A DNA stretch of 64,000 bases from Ostrinia nubilalis. Its lineage: Eukaryota > Arthropoda > Insecta > Lepidoptera > Crambidae. Under the pieces are notes generated by a model. It was not told the origin of the DNA. It worked only from the letters and a program-made list of their open reading frames with translations, and made no database searches. Made by a program: the position numbers and the translations under genes. Below, piece after piece: positions 23,400-33,419 of this stretch. The DNA is taken from NCBI RefSeq assembly GCF_963855985.1, contig NC_087112.1, positions 4,218,501 to 4,282,500 on the forward strand. The letters are read 5' to 3'. Every line of letters begins with the position of its first letter. Positions within the stretch are counted from its first letter, which is position 1.

Positions 23400-24790
23400 A
23401 CAACAAATTGAACTGGGCGAGTCATGTCGAGAACAAAATAAAAATGGCCTGTATAGCATTCCATCAGTGCGAGAGACTCATTGTATGGCCCTCTTACACA
23501 TATTATTATGGATCACTTGTGTGGTGGCACAGAACACAACTATCCACAGCAAGATCAAAACTCCAAAGCCTGCAACGCCTAGTAAGCATAGCGGGAACTA
23601 GTTGTATGAGAACCACTCCATCGACATCACTCGAGTACCTTCTGAATCTTAGATCTTTAGACCTCTTCATTCAGGAGGAAGCGCAAGCAGCCGCCCTAAG
23701 ACTTAAAGGTAAGAACGGCATATAAAAGCAAAACAAGGAGACAGGACATTCCACGATCCTGCACAAAACCCTAATAAAAGAAATACCTCTCACCGAGGCA
23801 CCCATCGACAGAATTCCCTGTGTTCACATCTTCGACTGGAGATATAATATCCAGCTTACAACGGAAACGCAAGATTGCTCTGGAATCAATGAAGTTAGGA
23901 TATACACTGACGGCTCCAAAACCCAAAAAGGTACGGAAGCTGGTGTCTTCTCGAATTACCTAAATATACTAAGAATATCTACAACATACACACAATACAA
24001 TTTTCCAAGCAGAATGCAATCAGAGCAGCACAGGCGATTGCAACCATAGACATCCGAGGTCTGAATATAAAAATAATCTCAGATAGTGCAAGCAATACAA
24101 AGCAACTTAATATACTACATTATAATACTTATATTGGAATGCTATGACGCGCTCCTAAGTCATTGCAGACGCAAATGGCGTTACCCTGCACTCCTGAAGT
24201 GGATCAAAGGGCACAGTAACTCCTTGAGCAACGACGCAGCAGTTGAACTGGCCAGAAGTAGAAGTATTTGGTCCGGAACAATTATAATGCTGATACCATA
24301 AGCACAGATCAAGACCTGGCTGCGCTCCAAAATAGAAAAATAACACCACATAGAATGGAAAGATTGTGAAAGATGCAGGCAAACAAAAGATGCAGTTGTG
24401 GATATATCGAAAAAGTTTTCCCGCAGCCTCATAAGACTAAATATGGACAACATCCGCAAGGTCCTAAGTGTAATAACAGGTATGTTAAACAAACACCTAC
24501 ACAATATAGCTGTTACAGACAGCCTACTGTGCAGAAGATGCATGGAGGCAGAAGAAAAACCGCAGCACGTGCATAAGGAGTGCACAAGTGTAGCAATCAA
24601 CAGGCTCAAATTCTCCAATCACCAGGGTCGCTGCAGAAGGACCTAGATAGGCTGCTGCTACCTGGGGGGATCTGGAGTGGTTGAAATAGGAAGATAAACT
24701 ACAAATAGCGCACAATGGTCTAATCAAGAGGCTAAGTGCAATATTCGATTGCCCTGAAAAACTAACTACGAAAGTCCTTATGAATGGATA
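23400..24790 (+). pseudogene. Broken non-LTR retrotransposon: RT C-terminus, RNase H and zinc knuckle
   Basis: Three frames together show a LINE pol tail. 23408-23725 has YTYYYGSLVWWHRTQ and LQRLVSIAGTSCMRTTPSTS, the usual end of a Jockey/I/R1-type RT domain. About 23895-23960 reads VRIYTDGSKTQKGTEAGVFS, the first RNase H motif. About 24195-24260 reads LKWIKGHSNSLSNDAAVELA, the last RNase H motif. 24530-24583 reads CRRCMEAEEKPQHVHKEC, the terminal C-C-H-C zinc finger. Frameshifts separate the pieces and the N-terminus is gone. The RNase H domain points to the I/R1/LOA side of the LINE tree. The RT itself is non-functional. Confidence 0.8.
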
Positions 24791-24979
24791 CTATGTATAA
24801 AGTAAATAATTATGTAAATGGCATGTGTTGCTGGACTTTATCTGCTTAGCTCGCAAGTATAACATGTCTTGTTAATTCATGTCTCTATTGATTTAAGAAG
24901 ATTCCCGCCGTAGGCAGTTTGATATTTTCAAGTTATTTATGATATTTTAAGAATAGGCTGACAAGGGTGGTTAAATTTC

Positions 24980-25085
24980 TTGCGCTGCTTCTTCTCAGCA
25001 CTGGCCCATTTATGTCCCAAAATAATTGTAGGGTTCAAGTAATACTAGGACGTGTTAAAGGGCTTTTTAAAAGCCTCTTTGTTGA
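24980..25085. repeat. Dispersed repeat, second copy of the block at 10725-10832
   Basis: cttcttctcagcactggccc, atttatgtcccaaaataatt and taggacgtgttaaagggct match the block at 10725-10832 with moderate divergence. Confidence 0.5.
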
Positions 25086-25627
25086 AAACAAATGCATTTT
25101 ATGACTTTACTTTTATATTATCCTTCTGTAGCCAAAAGGCAATCAATATAGCTTGACATCACCATCTCTGGTCCAGGGTTTGATTCTTATTAGGGTAATT
25201 GTAGAAAACAAACTTTTCTCTGTCTCCTGTCTAATTAGTTGATGTGAAACCATTGTTGTTTCTGGTCTTTACTACACAATTGCTTCAGCTATACTTACTT
25301 TAAAATAGGAGATAATGTATGTGATTTAGGCCGATATCATTCATGGTATATGGTGTAATAATTAATAAAATAGTAGTTTCAGATCAGAATAAACATTTAA
25401 GGAGTAAATAATTAGAATTCAGTCTCAAATTCTAGCCTTATTCCTTTACAGTCGCCACTTATATCACTTTACACAAAATTATTAGGATACTTAGATCGCT
25501 ATTATGTAAGTTAGATCAGTTTACACATTTTTTTTCTCACCACAAAATTGGTGTATATTGATATAAGTAAATTTTTTTGGACTATTTACCCTAAATGACC
25601 TTAAATAATGATTCCTCATAGTGTAAT

Positions 25628-26378
25628 TATAGCCTGACCAGGAACATAAAAACCCTGGCATAGTGGCGCGTCAATTGCATTTGATAGTGCAACACTGGGT
25701 ACAGTCGTACCTGTATTAAATTAATAGGCTAATTTTATGTATCAGGATTCAGGATTATGGGCTAATTTAATATTTTCATAAATTAGTTAACAAAAAATAT
25801 TATGTTATAGGTAAACTGGTTTAAATAAATTAAATGAAACCATCAATCGAGCAAGTAGGATTTTATTATTATTCATCAATAATCAAATTCTGAACTTGAA
25901 TATTCAACTACAATGTCTGCTCATGAACGCTTCAAACTCGGTACTTCTTTCCCAATTCCATAAAATTCAACACTTACAAAGTGACAAAAAACTTTAAAAT
26001 AGGTAGTTGAAACAAACCACAGCTAATTTTCATAGTTGACTGTACTATACGATAAACATGTCAGTCAATTTGACAACCTTTGTCGGAAACATTATTCAAT
26101 GAAAATATTGTCCGAACCCTTAGTATTTCTCTTCGACAAATACTTTAACACATTGTGAACCACTTTTCTTTCACGACTATAAAAAGATTTTAGTAATTTA
26201 ATTCACAAAATCAATTGCGCACATTTAAAATAAAGTTTGTTTACACTTTGACAACAATAAACTGACATGCAAGGTGACATGTCAATGAAGTTTTCAGTTA
26301 CTGTTGCCATTAAAAGAAATTAGTACCATTAATTTTCCGCAACATGGCGAGGGTTTTTATGTCCCTGGTCAGGCTATA
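25628..26378. mobile_element. Foldback MITE with tatagcctgaccaggaacat ends (751 bp)
   Basis: tatagcctgaccaggaacat at 25628 continues aaaaaccctggc. The right end gcgagggtttttatgtccct then ggtcaggctata (to 26378) is its inverse with few mismatches. The interior contains no ORF. I recognise the 'ccagggacataaaaaccct' ends as a widespread lepidopteran family. It is nested in the 22774-26760 element. Confidence 0.8.
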
Positions 26379-27043
26379 CTTATGTTTGTTTTACAACTTT
26401 TTCTATAATTGAAGAAACAAAAAAATATCAATGGAAATGGCGAAAAATGTATCACTTTACACTTGTTAGCGGGTGGTCAATTCAGTGTGGTGTAAAATGA
26501 TTTATGTCCCATTATATCACTTTACACGAATGTAAAGTTGTCGTGCAAGGTGATATAACTAGGTTTTTATTTAATTACGAAAAAACCACATGCTATATTT
26601 CCCAAACTGGCACACTGCCTAATCATATCTAATATTACCTTTCACCTAAAAAATATTTCATCCAGTTATCTCTAATAGCGACGAAGCAGGATTTTTTTTA
26701 AATTCAAATGCGATTTCCCAAAAATCACCATTTTCGACTTAGATCCCTTTTCACTGGGGGTACAGAATGATGATTGATGATCAATACATATTTTCGTAAA
26801 TGATAATAATTATGTTGTTTTACTGTGTTAAAAACACGTTTTTTTCTATTTAAACTCTAAAATGTACATAATAATTAGTGTACATTGAATTGACACAACA
26901 AACAATAGTTCATTCTTGTAAGTTGTACTTGATGAAATTTCATTTCATATTATTTATTAATAATTCAAAGCAAAAAAGGCTTATTACATCTGAATTGTCA
27001 AAAAATGACAGCTGTCAGAATTCCGTCGAATTAAAAATCGGAC

Positions 27044-27214
27044 TATAGTTCTTGCAACTCAGGAAGGCGAGTCAGCTTTACTTGTATGTGTAGTTGTACG
27101 TACATGCACATAATAATATTATAGTGTAATTTCTATCAAAACTTTTGAAAAACGAACAGTAGCGAGACACCCCACATGTAAGCTCACTCGCCTTCGTGAG
27201 TTGCAACAACTATA
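27044..27214. mobile_element. Foldback MITE with ttgcaactcacgaaggcgag ends, copy 1
   Basis: tatagttcttgcaactcagg then aaggcgag at the left; ctcgccttcgtgagttgcaa then caactata at the right. It abuts the right end of the 22393-27041 element. A second copy lies at 50307-50463 in the other orientation. Confidence 0.8.
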
Positions 27215-28282
27215 AACAAACAAGGAGTCATAGATTCTAGTGTTTCGGTGTCTATAATACTTTTGCGACAGGCGACTCTATGAACTAATTTTTGACATGT
27301 TTTTACAGACTTTTTCCCTGTCATATTATGTAGTTTCAAATAGGTACAACAATAGCAATTATTATCTATCTGCTGCCTCCTAAACACAAACGCTCAATAT
27401 ATCCGTAATCAGTTGTCATGTGTACGTCAGAGAGTGCTAAACGAGCGAAATATGATTTTTATAAAAGAACTCACTTTAGTTTAATGCGAAACCGATTGTT
27501 CCAATTCTGTTTGTCGTCTGTCATCCAGCGTTACGCATAATTAAACGTCTAAAAAATATGTAACTTTGTAAAAAAGTTGCTTGAGTATTTTAGACATAAA
27601 ATATTATATTACTTATACGCTATACTTTCACGAGCCCAACAAAACGTTAATTAATCGATGTAACCTTGCAAAATGTAGGAAAATAATGAGGAAACAGGAG
27701 AAAATATATTATTTGATAAATTACATTGAAATATGTGTCCTACTTAAAAAAAATGCGTCTACATTGAAGTACATAGTTATTACAGGAAGGTAGCTCTATA
27801 ATTCCACAGTTGACATACAAACAGCAAGCTCTTTTATTATTGGACTGGCATTATTGCCTCTAGAAGTCGGCAGTTGGACAGTGGACGCATTAACATTTTC
27901 AGACCGTATTTCTGAAGAATACCAACTCTACTTCTTCATGCATTAAGAAAAATGAGAAAATCTCGCCTGTTGTACCACTGTTTATTATGTGTGCAATAAA
28001 CATTTTAAATAAAAATAAATAAATAAAATCGGTAGTAAATTTTAATTTAAAAAATAGGTATTTGTTAAAATGCATAATCGTCAGAAATATTAAGCGTCTT
28101 TCTGGTATTTCGACAAAACGCATCCCGATTTTGAGTTCGCGTCGATTCGTATTCGAATATTGGAACATGTATTTTTTGGGAGATGTTACTCCAAAATTGA
28201 GTGCTTAGGCATAATGGGACTAATTTACTACAATGTTGGTCCTTTGTCAGCGCAGGCGCAGGTTGCATTGAACATTGTACGG
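27215..28282. other. AT-rich non-coding stretch
   Basis: No supported feature. ORFs at 27184-27387, 27581-27793 and 27899-28168 lack recognisable motifs and overlap repeat edges or low-complexity sequence. Confidence 0.5.
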
Positions 28283-28372
28283 TTAGCACATCAAGTTGAA
28301 CACTGTGGGATCTTATGTAGTTGTGATAGGGTTTATTTTGCAATAAAAATGGATAACTTGATGTACTGTCAT
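28283..28372. mobile_element. Short foldback repeat, cacatcaagttgaacactgt family
   Basis: gcacatcaagttgaacactg at the left and aacttgatgtact at the right are inverted. The body tagttgtgatagggtttatt and tgcaataaaaatg recurs, diverged, at about 6390-6445, 13135-13190, 32112-32195 and 59378-59455, giving five copies in the window. The ORFs crossing it are not genes. Confidence 0.55.
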
Positions 28373-28726
28373 CCGTACTTACACCATTATAGGTCCTAAT
28401 TATTGTGTATTTCCTGAACCAGCTGAAGGCAAACATTACGAATTGCTCGAAGACATTTGGGTAATGTTTATGATAATAAAGAATAACGTTTATTCCACGT
28501 GCGTGTCCTGCTGCTAGGAGTTTTGGCCAAATCCTCTATTTGCCTTTGGGAAATTGAAGAAGGTTATAACTGCTTCAGTGGAGAACTGGAGACCAAAATA
28601 TGACCGGATCACAACTTAGTAAACAACAAAAACGTAACCCACTATCATCAAGGATATCAGTGTACTACTAACTTTTAAAAACAAAAATTAAAAACCTTAT
28701 GTGCTACTTACTTACAATGGCGCTGA

Positions 28727-28815
28727 ATGCAGGCCGCTACCTACCAACCGGTCAATCTGGAAATCATTAGGGGAAGCCTTCAGGCCTATGTTCAGCAGTG
28801 GACGTCCTGCGGCTG
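28727..28815 (+). pseudogene. LINE C-terminal scrap, RTE-like
   Basis: gcaggccgctacctaccaac through caggcctatgttcagcagtg to gacgtcctgcggctgaac encodes, with a frameshift, the same SLGEAY...WTSCG C-terminus as 21225-21440, followed by a (GAT)n scrap. Heavily 5'-truncated. Confidence 0.6.
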
Positions 28816-29108
28816 AACTGATGATGATGTGCTACAAAACGCCCTGCAGTAGGATTGAAATGAGTGGATTGATTGATATCAATCTGACCGGCAAGTGTTT
28901 TTTATTTTAGTTTCTTGATGACAGAGACGATATTCGTCGAAGATATCAAAATAATTTTGCAGAATAGGGCCTTACTATCTTAGGACAAAACAGTGATGTA
29001 GGTACTTCGTAAACCAGAACGCGTCTATGAATGTAACGCGACGCGGCGTGTCGCCCGCGGGCATCGTCTCTGATCGCATAGGCCGGCTGCACACGGACGA
29101 CTTTGTAG

Positions 29109-29269
29109 CAGAGTAACGCACTTATTCACAAATATTACTATGAGGTCTCACAGTGCGCATGGACGCACAGGCTCACACGCGAATCAATCACAAAGCTCTA
29201 TTCAACGCTGTGCGTTTGATTTGCTACTTTACTTCAGCAAGCATCGTTTGTGAATATGTACGGGCATAA
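29109..29269 (+). mobile_element. MITE of the tattcacaaacattactatg family, copy 4
   Basis: gcacttattcacaaatatta at the left, gcatcgtttgtgaatatgta at the right, and the core agtgcgcatggacgcacagg / caacgctgtgcgtttgattt. A GC-rich palindromic patch (gtcgcccgcgggc, about 29048-29062) lies just upstream. Confidence 0.75.
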
Positions 29270-29295
29270 GAATATGTGAAAAGCCAATGTATACG

Positions 29296-29440
29296 AGACT
29301 ATTCCCACCTCTTGTTCCCATCGCTGCAACTCCTGTGTAGCCAGGATCTACAGCTTGGCCGCTGATAAAAACCCAACCAGTGAAGGTCAAGTTTGTCCCG
29401 GGAGAAAATTAAACTCTGCCCAATGTATAGTGGTCGAACG
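29296..29440 (+). repeat. SINE-like family copy (gactattcccacctcttgtt)
   Basis: Reads gactattcccacctcttgtt, tgcaactcctgtgtagccag, gatctacagcttggccgctg, aaaacccaaccagtgaaggt, caagtttgtcccgggagaaa. The same order is found at 55371 and 60636 (plus) and at 7790, 10559 and 63785 (minus). The family is unnamed here. Confidence 0.7.
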
Positions 29441-29545
29441 ACAGCAAACCACTGAATGTAGGCCAATGATTTATATCAATTCTAGGAGCAGAAAGAAAAA
29501 GAACGCGTCAAAAGTCGCCAGAAGACACACGGACGACTATGTATT

Positions 29546-29590
29546 AGAAAGAAAGAAGAAAGAAAGAAAGAAAAATATTTATTCGATGCA
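29546..29590. repeat. (GAAA)n microsatellite followed by atatttattcg
   Basis: agaaagaaagaagaaagaaa with agaaagaaaaatatttattcg. GAAA-type runs followed by a conserved flank are a known lepidopteran repeat-associated microsatellite class. Confidence 0.6.
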
Positions 29591-29658
29591 AGTAGGTACA
29601 CAGCAAGATAATAACTAAAACTAGACAACAGAACGTCTACAAGCAAGGTAAAACTCGG

Positions 29659-29716
29659 TCGGGACTATTCCCATCTCTCGTTTCCACTGTGGCAACTACT
29701 TTGTAGCCAGGATTTT
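29659..29716 (+). repeat. Truncated SINE-like family copy
   Basis: gtcgggactattcccatctc and ggcaactactttgtagccag reproduce the first 55 bp of the family, then the match stops. Confidence 0.55.
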
Positions 29717-30758
29717 AGGTAAATTAGATGAAGGATTTGGAATTTAAATAAACCATTAAATAAAGACTCTAAACAGTCTGTCCTAGTTTATATTGTCTAT
29801 CATTTTCTGTCCCTAGCTGCTGTTAATTTTTCCACGCCAAAGTACCAACAATACTTGTATAGAAAACATTTTTATTTCTGTTTCAGTTCTCTATTTATCA
29901 ACCGAACATACTAAACCTTTGTAATCCCAGTATTTATGGAGTTCGTGGAGAAATAGCAATAAAACATCTCTTATATCAGAGGGTGGGAAAGGAATAGATA
30001 GGGGGTGGAAATGGCATAGATTGGGGGTGGGACAACATTCCGTGCGCGCCGACCATTGGGTCAGAGAGCTAATCGTAAAAACTAATGTTACTTACCTACT
30101 GTTAGTTAAGAATGGCGGTTGGAAAGATTATACAGGATGTTTTGACAGTGCCAAGACTGGTTTAAATGGTGAATTTGGTGAAGTACCAGGTGGTTGATAG
30201 AGTTTCAGTCAGTTAACTGATTGTTACTTATTACTGGTGACTTCCTTTGTAAGCATCAGATAAAATTTTATCTGACAGAAAAGATCCCAATGGATGGTGA
30301 AACTGGCTCTGGGATCAGGATTTATATTCGTCAGTAGTAGTTATTGAATAAAAAGACCTACAAGTATCTTTTTTATATATTTATTCGTGTAAAAATTTAA
30401 GTTTGTTCTTATGAAACAAATTAATTTAATTCCAAGCGAAGTCATTCCTCTGCCAGATAGCCTAAAATTAATGTCGCAAAATCGCAAGTTTGCAGGAAGC
30501 CTTAGGGAGTAGTTCGCTAAGGAGCTATTTAATCATCGTGTAGGCAGGTATTTAGCTGCGCTGCGTCAGGTTTAGGACAATAACATAGTGCATGAGCGGA
30601 GCGGGATTGAAGGAAGCAGACAGACAGAGCAGAAATATATTTTTCTCTACATTTTTCAAACTAATTCAGAAAGCCATAGATCACAGATCACAAAATCTTT
30701 TTATTTTTTGCCTTAATTTATCTTTTTTTTTGTTCTGAAATCTAATAGCACCTGCATC
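29717..30758. other. Non-coding stretch
   Basis: No gene or recognised repeat. A purine-rich ggggtggaa / gggggtgggac run lies at about 29980-30030. Confidence 0.5.
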
Positions 30759-31049
30759 TAGGGTTGCCAGGTCCAAAATCAAAAAAGCCCGACTCTGTGC
30801 TTCATTTTGACATTTTACCCTAAAAGCAATTAGTGTCATAGCTCACGAGTGAGTACTGTCATCGTATCATCGGTTGCCCAACATAACATCCTGATGCGTG
30901 CGCTTCATATTATTCTGTGCCTCAACTTTCGCCTGGCGCAGCCTGTCCGGCCTAACTAAAGCCGGACAGGCCGGACAAGACAATATTTGGCCGGACAAGA
31001 CCGTAAAAACCAAACATGTCCGGCTAAAGCCGGACGCCTGGCAACCCTA
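30759..31049. mobile_element. hAT-type MITE with perfect 8-bp target duplication (291 bp)
   Basis: The ends TAGGGTTGCCAGG and CCTGGCAACCCTA are exact inverses. CCTGCATC occurs immediately outside both (30751-30758 and 31050-31057), the 8-bp duplication typical of hAT transposons. The right third carries a cluster of ccggaca / tgtccgg words (about 30940-31035) in both orientations, as expected of subterminal transposase-binding sites. No transposase is encoded, and the ORF at 30898-31086 is incidental. Confidence 0.9.
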
Positions 31050-31057
31050 CCTGCATC

Positions 31058-31978
31058 GGACTCTAAAACACTCATCTCAAGACTAGTAGTACCACAGAAG
31101 AATGATGTTATTGGTATTAGATAGGTAAATTACTATACTATGAAAAAATTGCGCGAGAATTCTACGTCTAACGACGACGACACGCGCTGGTTTCACAACA
31201 GTACAAATAGTCCTAGAAAATAATTTTTTGGCAGTCAACTTCAAAACAAAAAATATAGCATTTCTATTATAACATTCCGCTACCGCACCCGCTTCCGCCC
31301 ATGCACTATGCTCGCACCCTTCACTGCGCCGGTTAGCGAATATGGCATAACGTGTCGTCGCCTTTTATGATTAACTATTATTAATTTCTCCTGCGAAGAA
31401 AAAACACCGTTAAGAACATTAGTTGAACACGCCATAATGTCCCGATACAGATCTGCCTTTATTTTTAGTAAGCTAATTAATTACTTTGTAAAAGTAGAAC
31501 TAGTTTTCGTTTTAACCGGATACTTAACGGAACTCAAAGTTAGGGTTTTATTCATATGGTACGGTATGACATGTAGTATGTGGTAGAGCAATGTCTAATA
31601 ATAATTCCGTAATTATTTTTTCATCAGCGATCTTCTTTTGTAAGAACTTGAAATGAAATTATTATTTAAAAATTCGCACACGGTAAGTATGATATAGTAC
31701 ACCTAATAGGTAAGTAATCAGCGCTTAAACTTAACTAATTAGTTAAGTTTTCTTAACTTAGTTAAGAAATCTATTTGGAACGTAATTATGCAGAATTATG
31801 ACCCTACTGTATAAGTCGTTTATTAAGGTAAATGTCATTAATCATTAAATCAAACGGTAACCTCTAGAAACTAGACTTAAAGAGCTTTACTGATGACACG
31901 ACGACATAACTTTTTGTAATAAGGGGAAACCTTACTACAAAAAGTTAAACTCTAGTTGAGCTCTATTAAATTGACATT
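31058..31978. other. Non-coding stretch
   Basis: Nothing recognised except a short palindrome, ttaactaattagttaagttt, at about 31731-31750 followed by taacttagttaag. Confidence 0.5.
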
Positions 31979-32099
31979 TAGGCTGGGTTGTACCATCTAT
32001 TTTAACTTTCACAAACGTCAAAAATCTGTCAAACTCCATATAAAAAGCACCGATTATCATTATAGTTATCGTTAAAGTTAGGTGGTGCAACTCAGCCTA
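31979..32099. mobile_element. MITE of the GGCTGRGTTGCACCA family, copy 4
   Basis: aggctgggttgtaccatcta / taggtggtgcaactcagcct inverted ends, about 120 bp, with TA at the borders. Confidence 0.8.
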
Positions 32100-32270
32100 A
32101 CTATACAGACGACAGCACGTCAAGCTAAACACTGTGGGTTCGTATCTAGTTGTAATAAAAGCTATTTCACAACATAAATGTACAGAATGTGCTCGACTGT
32201 GCTTTGCACAACTAATAACAATTAAACAATAGTCACATTCATTAGGGCTAGAAAGTTGCCGGTCACCCAT

Positions 32271-32927
32271 CTCGAGCTGACCACACCAAGCGTCGTGGCG
32301 GCCATTACGCCACGCCACGCCACGACAGTTGTAGATAAACGCATAAAACGTGTCAGTCATTAACGTAAAACAATGCACTGTGCTTGATGGTGCTTGGTAG
32401 TTAAATTATAAGAGGATTACTCTTAGTAGGTTCGGTTTTGTTGCAGCCCGCGGTTTCAAGATTTCGATGCAAGTCTTCCAGCTACTTGACTCACTTTTAG
32501 CTTGGTCCACGGGCCAAGGCGCTGGTTTGAATATAAAGAAAAGAAAAATATTTTTTCTTCCGGCAACTAGGCTCACTTTAAAATTCTAGAATAGATCTTT
32601 CTTGATCTGGTGTTTAATTTATTAATAAAAATATTGAAGATGGGATGGGCCCAGTAGCCGGAAGAAAAATATTTAAAAATTCAAACCTGCGACTTGGCCT
32701 GTGGACCAAGTTAAAAGTGGGCCAAGTCGCGGGAAGACTCCTCGAGTTGACCACACCAAGTGTCGCTCAGCGGCCATTACGCCACGCCACGACAGTTGTA
32801 GATAAACGCATAAAACGTGTCAGTCAATGTAAAACAATGCACTGTGCTTGGAGTTAAATTATAAGAGAAATGCTTTTAGTAGGTTCGGTCTTAGGAGCGT
32901 GCGCGTGCGGTTACAAGATTTCGATGA
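32271..32927 (+). repeat. Direct duplication of a 190-200 bp unit on both sides of a MITE
   Basis: Unit A (32271-32470) and unit A' (32741-32927) both start ctcgagYtgaccacaccaag. They share gccattacgccacgccac, acagttgtagataaacgc and taagagRaWtact-like words, and end caagatttcgatg. The MITE at 32474-32736 fills the gap between them almost exactly. A' has lost about 12 bp relative to A. ORFs crossing it are not genes. Confidence 0.8.
32474..32736. mobile_element. MITE with agtcttccagcgacttggcc ends, copy 1
   Basis: agtcttccagctacttgact with the following tagcttggtccacgggccaa pairs with cttggcctgtggaccaagtt and gtgggccaagtcgcgggaag. Related copies lie at 57653-57860 and 61145-61366. The centre has a secondary inverted pair (tttttcttccggcaacta / agtagccggaagaaaaat). 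Confidence 0.8.
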
Positions 32928-33419
32928 AAATTCCCAAACACGGATAGTCACTTTGAATTTATAAGCTTTTTTTATACTTAGACCGTGTCCATGCGTGACA
33001 GTATGTCTCTCTTTTATCTTCATAAAAGGAAAAGATATAGTATCATATCATATCACGGTCGGTACCAAAAAGATGAAAAATCAAAAGTCACCCGTGCGCG
33101 CATCGCCTTATTAACCGTGAAATGTCAAAAATACCGCGAAGCGAATGCTAGCGCGTGTCAACCTGTTGGTTGTTTTCTTAGATTAATAAAGCGTTGTTGT
33201 AATTTGTAGTGATCCTGACTTCGCGTCCGGCCCTACTGAATCTCTCTTCGTGGTTAAATATAAACGCAAGCGCTACCAAGATACGTAGGTACTTATAGCC
33301 CACGCGCAGTGAATGATATAGGTACCTACTCGGAAATCTACTGTCGCCGGCTAATAAACTTCATTCACAATCCCAACAGCCAATGCTGCCAAAATAACGA
33401 ACCGAATCGCAAAACAAAC

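Larger units (their letters stand above)
22774..26760. mobile_element. Inner TIR element, TA-flanked, about 4.0 kb with its own insertions
   Basis: CCCCCAGTGAAAAGAGATCT at 22774 pairs with agatcccttttcactggggg ending at 26760; the inverted match extends to about 27 bp with two differences. TA borders both ends (22772-22773 and 26761-26762). Subterminal zones on both sides carry degenerate gtgtaaaatgata / tatcactttacac words (23168, 25459, 26446, 26490, 26509), as transposase-binding repeats often do. No transposase ORF is left. A LINE fragment and the 25628-26378 foldback sit inside. Confidence 0.7.
22393..27041. mobile_element. Outer TIR element, split by a later insertion
   Basis: The left end TGATTTTTAATTCGACGGAA (from 22394) continues TTTTGACA. 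It is matched by the inverse, ending at 27041 (tgtcagaattccgtcgaatt then aaaaatcgg). The terminal 28 bp differ at about two positions. ACT lies immediately outside both ends (22390-22392 and 27042-27044), a candidate 3-bp target duplication. Without the insert at 22774-26760 the element would be about 0.66 kb, MITE-like. Superfamily unassigned. Confidence 0.75.

Noticed and set aside
24155..24727. Minus-strand ORFs of 67-145 residues opposite the LINE fragment
   Set aside because: Antisense shadows of the RNase H and zinc-finger region, which reads sensibly only on the plus strand.
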